From Osedax fenrisi (Eukaryota; Annelida; Polychaeta; Sabellida; Siboglinidae): a stretch of 64,000 bases of DNA. The notes beneath the pieces were generated by a model. That model made no database searches. It was not told where the DNA came from and was given only the letters and a program-made list of their open reading frames with translations. Shown here piece by piece: positions 11,631-22,907 of this stretch (within the stretch, counting starts at the first letter, position 1; each line of letters opens with the position of its first letter). The stretch spans positions 87,157,445 through 87,221,444 of the forward strand of contig OZ025243.1 in the NCBI GenBank assembly GCA_964019155.1, in the 5' to 3' direction. Position numbers and translations under genes: made by a program.

Positions 11631-12089
11631 CAATCAACTCCCGATAAGTCGGACACGCAAGGGACCGGGAAAAATGTCCGACTTATCCGAGATACAGAAT
11701 ATCATGCAAATACGACATGAGATGCGCAGCGTGAGTTAAAGGGTTACCGAAATGTGGAATTATGCAACAATCAATAACATAACATGTTGTATTCAATAAT
11801 ATTACTTACAAACAATTATAATATACATTATTTAAAGTAAATATTTCTGACAATTTATAAAAATTCCGACTTATCCATGGATACTGCAGTATAAAAATCA
11901 TAAAAATGACAATATGTGTCAGACTTATAGAGAAGTCCGACTTATCCAACCAAATGTATCCGACTTATCCGATAAATTTAACATGGAACTATAGTTTCTA
12001 TAGATACAAATCCAACCAAACCACCTAAATGTGTCCGACTTATCGAGAAGCCCAACTAATCCGTAGTCCGACTTACCGAGAGTTGACTA
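11631..12089. mobile_element. pogo/Tigger-like MITE with TA target duplication
   Basis: Left end CAATCAACTCCCGATAAGTC, right end complementary to TAGTCAACTCTCGGTAAGTC, flanked by TA on both sides. The CTCGATAAGTCGGAC type of end is characteristic of pogo/Tigger elements. Inside, TCCGACTTATCC-like motifs recur about seven times in both orientations, which is unusually many. No coding capacity. Confidence 0.75.
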
Positions 12090-12099
12090 TATTATTATA

Positions 12100-13443
12100 T
12101 GAGTCATTGAATAATGACTGTAACGTTCTATGTTCTATATTACTTACCATTAATATTCATATTAAACGTATATGAATTATGTAAAACGTATCTAGAATAT
12201 ATACTATATATTCTATAGTATTCTATATTATATAACCTATATATAATGTAGATTATAATGTATACTAGAATATATATTCTTAGAATTATATATAATTATT
12301 CTAAATATAGATTTACATGTATTCTAATGTTTACATATCACTATAGTAACTTTGAATTATCTCCACATGGAAACAAAACAATATTTATATCTCATTTTAA
12401 AATTAAAATAAATATCTGACCGTCGATCTATTTAATACTCGAACATTTACGAACGGCTTCGAACATACAATTTCATCGGTTAAAGTTACGTTCAATTATA
12501 ATTGAATATAATTATCTATAGATATTAACTATTATATCATTATTATCTGATGTAATTGTTATATATTCCTTTTTATATTATCATAATAATTATTAAATTA
12601 TTAAATAATTATGACAATGAAAATAATATTTATGTTACATTCATACTAGTGTGTATATATATATATATACATAATAAATTATATATAATATAGTAAAGGT
12701 ATACCATGTATTTTTAATATCCTAACAGATACTGTAGGATCTACAATAATTGTGATACTCACATAATATTCTAGTACTGTCTATATATATATATTATTTG
12801 TGAATCATATTATTTAATAATGAGTTTAAATATATGTGTAGGATATATCACCTATCATTAATTAAGTTTTATAATTTATAATTTATAATTTTATAATTTT
12901 TATAAATTAAAAAACATATATTTATAGATATTAATCAAATAATTAACGAATATTAAGTGATGCACGTATTTTATTTCGGTATTATTTAATATTCCAACAT
13001 AAGAAATTAATTAACGAAAGCATTTTCTAAATATTTAATGTGTATATCAAATCAGCTCATATATAACACACGTATAAAGAATCATATATTGTGGTCGGAG
13101 TGCAAGTATCCCCACCTAGCGTAGAGTTTAAACACTATCATTTTTAGTAAATATTATCAAATATTATCCGAAGGACTTTGCAGTATCTTTGATATTATTT
13201 ACAATTTAATATATTATATAGATAATCGATATATGTCCCTATAGGTATACCCTATAGTAAGGGTATACCACAGAAATCTACCAGATAGAAATAGTGTTCA
13301 TAAAATTCAACATATTATATTGTTCTATGATTTATATAAAATTTACGTATTTTCAATAAATAAACGTTTACGAACACATTCGTTAAATCTATTTATAACG
13401 CTATTCGTTATACATAACGTTATATATAGCTACAGCCTATAGG

Positions 13444-13476
<33 letters not shown>

Positions 13477-13594
13477 TAAGATTAAATACTGATAAAAATG
13501 TTTTGATAATATTATTTTGTTATTAAATTTATAGTATCGTCATTATATATTCAGAACTTATATTAAACGTAACATTGTAGATTTCCTCACGAAG
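12100..13594. other. Upstream region of the second orphan gene, AT-rich, no other gene seen
   Basis: Contains the block 12285-12490 shared with 6160-6370, short inverted repeats around 12190-12290, and (TA)n at 13447. No exon-like frame was found. Confidence 0.5.
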
Positions 13595-13861
13595 ATGAGA
13601 TGCGTGCAGTTGTTCCGCTGTTTGCCTACCCGAGCCCGCCGTAACAGAATAAAGGCGCGCCAGATGAACACGTTACTGTGCGGTATGAAACTGACCTACG
13701 AGAAGAATAGGTTACCCACCACCGGTACAGCGGTGGCGGTCCCTCGCGGTGTACGCGGCGACGAACCCGTGGATCTACGTGGCTTTACGTGGACGCCTCG
13801 GTCTAAGAGAGTAACGGCTCGTCCGTGGTCAAGAATTCGCCGCTGGTGGTCCGGTCGTTAA
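13595..13861 (+). CDS. Orphan protein paralogue 2, 88 aa, shortened and frame-shifted
   Basis: Diverged copy of the gene at 8667. The first 38 codons align without gaps (about 22 identical residues: L-F-x-C-x-P-T-R-A-R-R-N-R ... A-R-x-M-N ... E-K-N). The central Ser-rich part is deleted. Distally the DNA still matches paralogue 1 (GGTCAAG then a GGTGGT.CG.TCGTT segment near 13827-13858) but is read in another frame, and in the ancestral frame a TAA occurs near 13804. So it is either a decaying paralogue or a shorter protein with a new C-terminus (ending RRWWSGR). It shares a C-run (13901-13908) downstream and has AATAAA near 14035. Confidence 0.45.
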   Translation: MRCVQLFRCLPTRARRNRIKARQMNTLLCGMKLTYEKNRLPTTGTAVAVPRGVRGDEPVDLRGFTWTPRSKRVTARPWSRIRRWWSGR

Positions 13862-14189
13862 CCATTGGCGCATGCTAAATGAGGAACGTTAGAGGACACG
13901 CCCCCCCCCAATGACTGTGCTTCGGACGACCGTTGCGCCCCCTAGGGAGTCACGTGACCACTTCTCGCAACGATTGTGAAACCCCGACGATGTGTTCTCT
14001 GCGACTAAACTATTTCAACTTATTAAAATGTCAAAATAAAATTAATAATACATATATATATATCTATATATTTAAATATTTAATATTATATCCATGCCTC
14101 GAGGTACTTGAAATCTCAACTATTTTCAGATTTCATTTATCTATACCTATCTTTGATTTCTATATCATTTATTGATTGGTTTTATAGCT

Positions 14190-15240
14190 CGTTTATTTCG
14201 TTTTCCCTGTATTAATGATTAGTCCTACTCGTTTTGCTGATTGTTCGACTCTAGTGAGAATCTCTCGGGTTTCTTTGATACCTTCGCTTACTAATGTAAT
14301 ATCATCTGCGAGTCCATACACGCAACAGTGGTAGGCGATACTCTTCTGATTTGTCATTTCGGTAATCGGAAACCTAGCTTATCTTTCTTTCTTGTTAAAG
14401 CTATTCCTATAATATAATCGATAGCTAAGACGAAAAGGTATGGAGCTAACGTATCTCATTGTAAGATAACAGCTAGGATGTTCAAAGTTTCTGTTTCTCC
14501 ATCTGGTGTAATGACTTTAGCAGTAGTATGTTCATACATTATGCAAATATCCGTCACCAACTCCTCTTGTATCCCGTAGCTTTCATTATAATATATGATT
14601 CTTATAAGAATTGTTTCTATTCATATACGAAGTATATATACTATATATAGTATAAAAGGCTTACTATCAGTCGATGAATATAATGATTGCTTCTAGGTTA
14701 TTATATTTAACTCCCTCAATCATTCTTGTGAGTGCAAGTATTCGATTGGTTGTTGTTCTACCACTTCTGAAACCATTTTGATTTTGTCCTTAAATAACTG
14801 CAGTTAAACATTTTTAAGTGCACCTATTCTCATGATACCTAATTCTGTTCATTATAATACTATTATAAGTTTTCGCTACTAATGAACTAAGTCTTATACC
14901 ACGATAATTACTATCTATAGGTATACCTATAGTACCTATTATACTATACTATCTATATATATACTACCATATAATTTCTTGGGTATTGGAATATTCCATC
15001 CCCTATTGTATATAATATTATATTCAAAATTGATATTTTGTTGACTTTATGTTATCTAATAATGCTCTATTACAGAAGTAGAGGATAATTTCATCTATAT
15101 ATCATTAATACTTCTAACTATACTTGTATTTCTTCAATACATCAGCTTTTACCTTAGCTTTGATTACGTCTTTGATAACCTACTCATACATTTCAAAATC
15201 TCCACGCTTTATGTCAATATATTTCTAACAATATGGGCCT
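14190..15240 (-). mobile_element. RTE-like LINE fragment
   Basis: On the minus strand about 14560-14200 reads AVILQ then a stop in place of G, then DTLAPYLFVLAIDYIIG, and after a frameshift YGLADDITLVSEGIKETREI, the ADD catalytic RT block with its following helix. Upstream parts (to about 15240) are weaker. The stop and shifts make it inactive. Same group as 9400-10020 and 26508-27263. Confidence 0.75.
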
Positions 15241-15564
15241 ATAATATACAACAACATAGGTCTTCAATCATAGAGTTAGAGAGAAACTTCTCTATAGTCT
15301 ATACGCACAATGCACTGTGTCACGAATGTTTGTTACCGTATTGCTATGCTCGATATTTACAGCTGTATAGCGATAACCATATATGGCGTATATAGGGGCG
15401 TGTCGGGTACGCCCATTGGGCGTCGCCCATCCAGTTAAGTCCAAATAATGTTTTAAAAATGTCTAAAAACACCTTTATATATTACTTCTGTATGTGTATT
15501 ACTATTAAGGCTAAATATATACCTACATAAATTATTGTAATGTTATCCCCCCACGAGCCGCACC

Positions 15565-15596
<32 letters not shown>

Positions 15597-15599
<3 letters not shown>

Positions 15600-16041
15600 T
15601 CTATAGATATATTCTCTATAGATATATTCTCTATAGATATATTCTCTATAGGTATATTCTCTATAGATATATTCTCTATAGATATATTCTCTATAGATAT
15701 ATTCTCTATAGATATATTCTCTATAGATATATTCTCTATAGATATATTCTCTATAGGTATATTCTCTATAGATATATTCTCTATAGATATATTCTCTATA
15801 GGTATATTCTCTATAGATATATTCTCTATAGATATATTCTCTATAGATATATTCTCTATAGATATATTCTCTATAGATATATTCTCTATAGGTATATTCT
15901 CTATAGATATATTCTCTATAGATATATTCTCTATAGGTATATTCTCTATAGATATATTCTCTATAGATATATTCTCTATAGGTATATTCTCTATAGATAT
16001 ATTCTCTATAGATATATTCTCTATAGATATATTCTCTATAG
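15597..16041. repeat. 15-bp minisatellite, about 30 units
   Basis: Unit ATTCTCTATAGATAT, with a G variant (GGTAT) in about six units. Variant positions are irregular, roughly every 3rd, 6th or 7th unit. Because 15 is a multiple of three it stays open as an FSIDI repeat frame, which is a by-product. It sits about 280 bp before the exon at 16321. Confidence 0.95.
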
Positions 16042-16320
16042 ATAATATGTATATTCCTCCAGTATATACTCTATAATATATTACTCTATAGAGTACTATA
16101 GTATGCCTGAACTAAACTAATATTATATATAAAAACTTCTATGTATACAGATAGATTCTATAGAATCTATTTAGATTATAATCTATATATTGTGAATAGA
16201 TGGCGAGTAAAGAAATATTATTTATTTTAAATAGTTTAATAAAATTCGTTGTAAACAAATACATACATAAATAAAAAGTACGTAATAGTTATATAGATAG
16301 AGAGTTATATCGTATATTAG

Positions 16321-16457
16321 CGTGTATCATGAAGTTCCCTTCGCATCCGCCACTCCTGAAGTGGGGTATGCTAGACAAGTACGCCAGCACATTCGCAGTT
16401 ATAGGAATCGTGTTAGCCCTGTTCGAAATAATCGTCATGGTAACGTTAGTACACTGA
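16321..16457 (+). CDS. Terminal exon of a membrane protein (tetraspanin-like TM4?)
   Basis: After acceptor ATATTAG the frame reads CIMKFPSHPPLLKWGMLDKY and then a hydrophobic helix STFAVIGIVLALFEIIVMV, ending at TGA 16455-16457 followed by TAG. An AATAAA signal lies near 16552. One strong membrane segment close to the C-terminus, preceded by a Cys, fits the last exon of a tetraspanin, but the family call is weak. It loosely resembles the exon at 25977 (G-x-L ... Y-A ... F then the helix). Upstream exons were not found. A GTAACG after the helix could also act as a donor, giving a longer gene. Confidence 0.45.
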
Positions 16458-17011
16458 TAGCGGTTTTATTTTTAAATTATAATCAATTTATAGTATACTA
16501 TATATACTATATACTATATACTATATTCTATAGAATAATATACGCTAGGTGGCAATAAACTTAAACCCAAACAAACCAAACTAAACACCTTCGTACACTC
16601 GCCAACGGTGTCGTTTATTTTAATAATTTGTATTCAGTTCAAATTTACGATCCTTCGCGGTTCATTACCTAAAATCTATAGCCAATAGAAATGTTTTATA
16701 TATTAATTGTTTGCTTTTTTTATTTCAAATAGGAAACGTCTGCGCTATTATTATAGAATATTTCAACTATATATGTTTATACACGCAGGTTTCTACTATT
16801 ACATGTATACATACATACCTATATATTTTACTATATGTTGTCTATATATAGTAAATATATATATATATATATTTGTTTAAATAAAAAGCAATCAATAAAA
16901 ATATATGACCGCATATAAATTATAATAAGTATATATACTTATTATAATTTATATTATATTAAATTATATATAAATACATTATAATTATTAATTATAATTA
17001 ATTACATATTT

Positions 17012-17278
17012 TATTGTATTTTATTGTATTTTTATTTGAGGAGTCCTTTCATCCCATCCAGGAACTAAGATGAATTTTTCACTTATAACCATATATAGCT
17101 ATAATGTCCCTTTTAATCAGCTCTCATGTTAAGGAATCCATGGTTTTAACGAGAGCTGTTCATTTATTTATATACAATTATAATATCACTTCTAAATAAT
17201 TAAGACCCATTTTATAAAATTAATTAATGGTCCGGACGAGGCTCGAACACGTGTCCTATTAGCTGTTCAATTAACTAT
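17012..17278 (-). mobile_element. tRNA-derived SINE
   Basis: Read on the minus strand it has a B-box-like GTGTTCGAGCCTCGTCCGGA near 17225-17250, then TTATTTAGAAGTGATATTAT, then GGATGGGATGAAAGGACTCC and an A-rich tail near 17040-17012. Same family as the copies at 10506, 49991 and 60561. Confidence 0.75.
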
Positions 17279-17282
17279 ATAG

Positions 17283-17330
<48 letters not shown>

Positions 17331-17600
17331 ATAATTATATACTTAATTATACTTAATTAAATTAAGTATATAGGTATTAATACATACCTATTAAGTATAT
17401 AACTATTAGTAGTTTAATATACATACAAATGGGTGTCCCAATTATAATGCGCATGATTAGTTTACATGTCTTCCTACGTTATGACGTAATCTATATTATC
17501 AGTTTACACGTTAAATAAACCAGTCGACGATTGTGATATACTTAGTGATGTATAAGTGATGCGTCATATTATCGCAACTGTTGTATACGCCTATATACAG

Positions 17601-17662
17601 TGGACTAATAGTGGATCGATGAGTCACGAGTATTCACTCACCAGTGATGAGTCATCATTAGG
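17601..17662 (+). CDS. Candidate first coding exon (start codon 17619)
   Basis: Flanked by a possible acceptor (TATACAG ending 17600) and a strong donor GGGTGAGTT at 17662/17663. From ATG at 17619 it reads MSHEYSLTSDESSL and ends in phase 2. This would suit a cytosolic N-terminus of the membrane-protein gene whose last exons are at 25977 and 28359, but no linking exons were found. Weak. Confidence 0.2.
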
Positions 17663-17667
17663 GTGAG

Positions 17668-17703
17668 TTAAATTCGGCCTTTTCGTCAAAAGGCCGAATT
17701 TAA
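17668..17703. repeat. Hairpin, 16-bp arms, 4-nt loop
   Basis: TTAAATTCGGCCTTTT, loop CGTC, then the exact complement. The motif TTCGGC recurs just downstream in degenerate form. Confidence 0.8.
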
Positions 17704-17776
17704 GCCGAATATAAGGATTTTATAAGGTCGAAAATAAGCTAAATTCTACCTTTTTCCACGTGTCACCTATCGCGTT

Positions 17777-18011
17777 CGTAGATTTGTATTTCACCTAAAA
17801 CTACAAATACAGGGAAATATAATCTACGACGGCGATAATGAAACATTTTCTATTTTCGTACGTCAAATGTGTGAAGGCTAAACCCCTTACACAATAGGCT
17901 ACACCCCTTACACAATAGGCTACACCCCTTACGACGGTGGGGGAGGCTGGGGTAATACCCGGACCATAGATTTATAGTTTACCAATACAAATAGTAAAAC
18001 ACAAATCTATG
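17777..18011. repeat. Two short imperfect hairpin repeats flanking a small tandem repeat
   Basis: CGTAGATTTGTATTTCACC ... AATCTACG (17777-17828) and CATAGATTTATAGTTTAC ... AAATCTATG (17965-18011) share a palindromic plan. Relatives occur at 19767-19814 and 39284-39322. Between them a 21-bp unit AGGCTACACCCCTTACACAA is repeated about three times (17880-17930). Confidence 0.5.
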
Positions 18012-18087
18012 ACGAGTTGCGCATTTGCGGGAGAGTTTACTAGCATAAAGGACTTAACCTTGGGACTTACCATTGACGAATTAGGGG

Positions 18088-18167
18088 AATATTAGGGGAA
18101 AGGTGTATAGTAGTGTCACTACTACACACATGACACGTTAGTGTAATATACACCTTTCCCCTAATAT
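18088..18167. repeat. Inverted repeat with about 20-bp arms
   Basis: Arms TATTAGGGGAAAGGTGTATA and its complement about 36 bp apart, with a further small palindrome GTAGTGTCACTAC in the loop. Probably a MITE; no flanking duplication was resolved. Confidence 0.6.
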
Positions 18168-18187
18168 ACACCTTAAACTTAAGTTCA

Positions 18188-18224
<37 letters not shown>

Positions 18225-18261
18225 GAAAGTTGTTGGTATTCACAAGCTTTTTTGAAATAAG

Positions 18262-19438
18262 TAGTGGAAAGTAACCTAATACGGACATTTTTACAATAAA
18301 TTGCCTTAACATTGTGTGACTCAATATTTGTATTCAAAAATTACACTATATTAATAGTATATGATTATAGATATTATTGTGATTTTAAAATTGTATGTAA
18401 TCGTTTAATTCCATAGATAACAGGGTGTCCGTATTCGGTACCCATGTCCGAATACGGACACCCTATGTTATAATACGGACGCCATATATACCACTAGATA
18501 AACTATATACTACTAATGAATAAATCAGATAAATAAAATTACATTATTTATAATTAATTTTAAGAATAATTTATTCTAATTTAATTAGTTAATAATTTAT
18601 TTATTTTATATTTTTTTAATTAATAATATAATTAAAGTATCTAAATAATAAAAAATTTAGATTTAGCTTTATTAATGGTATTAATATTATAACGCACGAT
18701 ATTTGTATGCACATCAGAATAGTTCATATATGAGTATACTCATATATGAACGCCGCATATAAGCTTATACGATGAGCACTGATTGGTTATAGATATATGA
18801 TGTCCGTATTAATACATCTATAGATGTATAGGACACTCTATATACTATATAGTATAGAGTGTCCGTATTAGGGACTTATATGACCTCTAGATATATGCTT
18901 ATAACTTAATGAATATTTTATTACAAATATAGAAATTATATATATAATTTTAGAATGCTTTATTTTTTAATAATATAGTGCTTTATTTTTTTTATTTTTT
19001 AATAATATATATATATTATAGTGTTATATTTTATATCGATACATTAGTTTATTCTTGAGAAGGTTTTAAGTTGACATTTTTTTTCATAAATTTAAAAACG
19101 TAATAAAAAAATCAGTTTATTGGATATATCAGCAATATTTTGAATAATTAAAAAATAAAAAATACTTTTTTATACAATTTAATAAATAGTAATAAATAGT
19201 AATAAATAGTATTTATATAATTATGAATATTTTATTTATTGCATTATTTTGCATTATTTAAGCAATATTTTGAATAATTAAAAAATAAAAAATACTTTTT
19301 TATACAATTTAATAAATAGTAATAAATAGTAATAAATAGTATTTATATAATTATGAATATTTTATTTATTGCATTTTTTTTGTAAGATTTATGGCTTCTG
19401 AGATACCGAGAGTGTCCGTATTTCGTTACTTTCCCCTA
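18262..19438. mobile_element. Non-autonomous DNA element with GGGGAAAGTAAC ends, copy 2
   Basis: Left end TAGTGGAAAGTAACCTAATA, right end GTTACTTTCCCCTA. Internal sequence matches copy 1 (5456-6148) over ACTCAATATTTGTATTCAAA and the double motif GGTACCCATGTCCGAATACG. GTCCGTATT/AATACGGAC motifs recur about seven times. It has a 130-bp tandem duplication (19131-19260 and 19261-19380) that copy 1 lacks. Confidence 0.75.
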
Positions 19439-19646
19439 TATTTTATTTTCGTAATTATTAATATAAATCGTCGACCCTCTAGTCATTATCAAACGGTGTA
19501 TTCTTGTTATTTATTAAATAGGTAGACGAGAGTTTATTTAAACCCACGTTAAACCCACGTCGGTTTACACGTACGTGGCTGATTTAGTTTTTAAACATGG
19601 GTTAACAGTTGTCCCCAAATATTGATGTTATAACATGTATACATAA

Positions 19647-19689
<43 letters not shown>

Positions 19690-20036
19690 TAATATAGTAT
19701 ATACTATATACTATATACTATATATATAGTATAATAGAACGTGTGTCACACGTCGTGTTTTCAGTACATATATTTATAGTTTACCAGGTAAAATAGGTAC
19801 AATGAAAATCTATGGTTCAGTAACATATGCGAACGCACACGCGCGCGTACACATACGAGAATATATATAAGATATGAATATATATATACATACATACCTA
19901 TATATATTATAAGCTACTTATTATTGACCATACGTATTACAGTTTTGTAGATTGGGGCATCTACAAAAAATACTATAACCCTGATATTAATTCAAATAAC
20001 GATATCACAAGTTTGTTTAATTATTAATTTTATATT

Positions 20037-20070
<34 letters not shown>

Positions 20071-20075
<5 letters not shown>

Positions 20076-20187
20076 CCTCTAATCCTGACGAGAAGAAAAC
20101 CTCTATAATCTTGAAATCTCAATTCCGGAGTATTTATCGGTCCCGACATAGGATGATCCTACTCCGGATTAGAGAGATTTGACTGCA
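20071..20187. mobile_element. Short pogo/Tc1-like MITE
   Basis: Left end TAAAACCTCTAATCCTGACG and right end complementary to TGCAGTCAAATCTCTCTAAT; the CAGTCAAATCTC..TAATCC end type is known from pogo-like elements. Flanked by TA-rich DNA, so the TA duplication is not informative. Confidence 0.45.
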
Positions 20188-20236
20188 TATATATATATAT
20201 ATCAGAATGGTATATTTTCCTAATATATATTATTTG

Positions 20237-20291
<55 letters not shown>

Positions 20292-20536
20292 GAACATATA
20301 CTATTCTAAATTGTATTTATAAATTATATAAAATTATATAAAATGTATACATTTTATTATATTAATATTAATTACAATTTGTATGAAGGAGGTGTATTTA
20401 CCATGCATTCATAGACATTTTAAATCATCTTATCAATATGACATTAATCAATAAACAATATTTATATTTCATATGCATATGTAAGTGTATATGTGAGAAT
20501 GTGGGTGTGTGTATATTTATATATATAAATATTATT

Positions 20537-21504
20537 TATTTTGGTCTATTATAAATAATGTAATTAATAATAAAAAAAATAATACAAATAAATCAGTTGT
20601 AAATAAGGTTAACACTCCTAAACCTAATGATTTTAATGATTACTTTAGCAATATAGGTTTAAAATTATCAGAAAATATCAAAGCTACATCTGATAATAAC
20701 ATATATCATACGATGCCTCCAACTAATAAAAATTCATTATTCCTCTCTCCTATTTCAATTTTTGAAATAGAAAGTATCATAAATGAATCCAAAGTTAAAT
20801 ACAGTAATGATACCTATAATTTAAATATGTCGGTAATCAAAGAAATCAGGGTTGAAATTACACCAATATTATTTCATTTATTTAATAGATCTCTATCTGA
20901 GGGTATATTTCCAATCGCTTTAAAAAAAGCTAAAGTAATTCCATTATTTAAAGATGGAGATAGATCTAAACCTGAAAATTATAGACCCATTTCATTATTA
21001 CCCCAATTCTCAAAATTATTGGAAAAATTAATAAAAGTCAGAATTTTGAAATTTTTAAACAAGTTTAATATAATCAGTGATACGCGATATGGGTTTCGAA
21101 AAAATGTATCAACTTCTGATGCACTTTCCGATGTTATTGAAATAGTTAATTTAAATTTGGAACATATAAATAATTGCGCTATCGTATTCATTGACCTGTG
21201 TAAGGCTTTCGATACTTTAGATCAAGATATTTTAATTAAAAAACTTAGTATATATTGTATAAGAGGGGTAGTTCTCAAATTATTAGAAAGCTATTTAAAA
21301 GATAGGAAACAGTATGTTAGTTTTATGAATACTACTTCAAATATTAATAATATTGCATGTGGTGTACCACAAGGTTCGGTTTTGGGGCCACTGTTATTTG
21401 TATTGTACATCAATTATCTCCCAAACATATCTAATTCATTTAAGCCTGTATTATTTGCTGATGACACTAATTTGTTTTTTCTGATAAATCAATTACTGCT
21501 CTAA
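20537..21504 (+). pseudogene. LINE reverse transcriptase, main frame
   Basis: Reverse transcriptase part of the LINE at 20537-24600, about 320 codons in one frame with all core RT blocks including the FADD active site. It stops at 21504 because of a frameshift after FFLINQ; the continuation is in another frame from about 21505. Non-functional as it stands because the endonuclease is missing and the frame is broken. Confidence 0.88.
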
Positions 21505-22907
21505 AAACTAATATACAACGTAACTTAAATATGCTCTTTGATTGGTTAAATATTAATAAATTGTCCCTTAATGTTAGTAAATCTAGTTTATTACTGTTTA
21601 ATATTACAAATAAAAATAATAATGTTAAATTGAACGTCAATATTAATTATATTAAAATCAAACAAGTAACAAATTTAAAAATGTTAGGAATAATAATTGA
21701 TGACAAATTAGATTGGAAATCACAAATTAATTATGTATCTACGAAATTATCTAGAGCTATTGGTATTATAAATAAAGTAAAATTTAAATTGAATTTGAAA
21801 TCTTTAGTATTTGTATATAATTCATTTTTTTATTCTCACCTTACATACTGTTGTCATATTTGGGGTAATACATTTTTTTCAAATTTAAATAAAATATGTA
21901 TATTACAAAAAAAGAGCTTTGAAAATTATAAATAATGATTCTAATTATTCAACTTTTTATATTATTCATAAGTCATTACAATTTCATGATATCGTAAAAA
22001 TGAATACCATAAAGTTTATGTTTAGGGCCAGGAATAATTTATTACCTATTAATTTGCAAAAATTATATTCAATTAAATTACATAATACCTATTTATTTCA
22101 TAGATTAAAAGTTAGAACAGATAGAAAATCTTTCTGCTTATCTATCACAGGTCCTAGACTATGGAATAATTTAGATTATTCCATAAGAAAAATTTTAAAT
22201 TTCAATTTATTTAAAAGAACTTTAAAAAAATATTTATTGAATAGTTATCATTACATTTTTAATTGTCCTTTTAATTTATATTTTTAACTTTTAATTTGAC
22301 TTATGAAAATATTAATATTATTAATTTTTAAATAACTTTATAAAACTATGACTTTAACTATTAGCTGACTCATGACATCATTTTATTTAACTTTTATCCG
22401 ACTTATAATATAATTTACTTTTAAAATGACTTATTGAAAATTTTAATTGACTAATTTGTTATATTATTATTATTATTATTATTCTAATTTTTACTTTTAT
22501 TTTTATTTTTAATCTAAGTTTTTAATGTTTATTATAATTCAGTTGTATAGTTTGTTCCTATTTGTTTTATTATAACTTTTTAATATATTTTTATTATAAT
22601 TTTATTATATGTTTATATATATTTATATATTTTATTATAATGATGATTAGATTACGAGGAGTTTTTTAATAATATTATTGTATTTTTATTATTTTATCTA
22701 AATCATGTTCTACTATTTATAAAGAATATAAACTTATACATTTTTTACTATTTATAATTGTATTATTTTTAATTATTTTTTTGTTTTTATTACGTTTATA
22801 TATTTATATTAAGATGTAGTAGAATAATTATGGAATTTGTTTTTTTTTTGTATTTCGTTGACTCTTAATTCATAAATTTGTCATATTTTATATCGGGTAG
22901 TATGGAT

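Larger units (their letters stand above)
10040..14050. repeat. Right copy of the old tandem duplication
   Basis: Counterpart of 430-9300 (block correspondences given there). This copy lacks the CR1-like LINE and the second hAT but has a short hairpin element at 10142, a SINE at 10506 and a pogo-like MITE at 11631. It carries the shorter orphan paralogue at 13595. Confidence 0.6.

Noticed and set aside
15540..16076. Open frame of FSIDI repeats, 178 aa
   Set aside because: Direct consequence of a 15-bp minisatellite without stop codons; no flanking coding sequence or splice context.
18009..18095. Short frame MTSCAFAGEFTSIKDL and onward
   Set aside because: Only 28 codons, begins inside a hairpin repeat and ends in another inverted repeat; no splice or poly(A) context.
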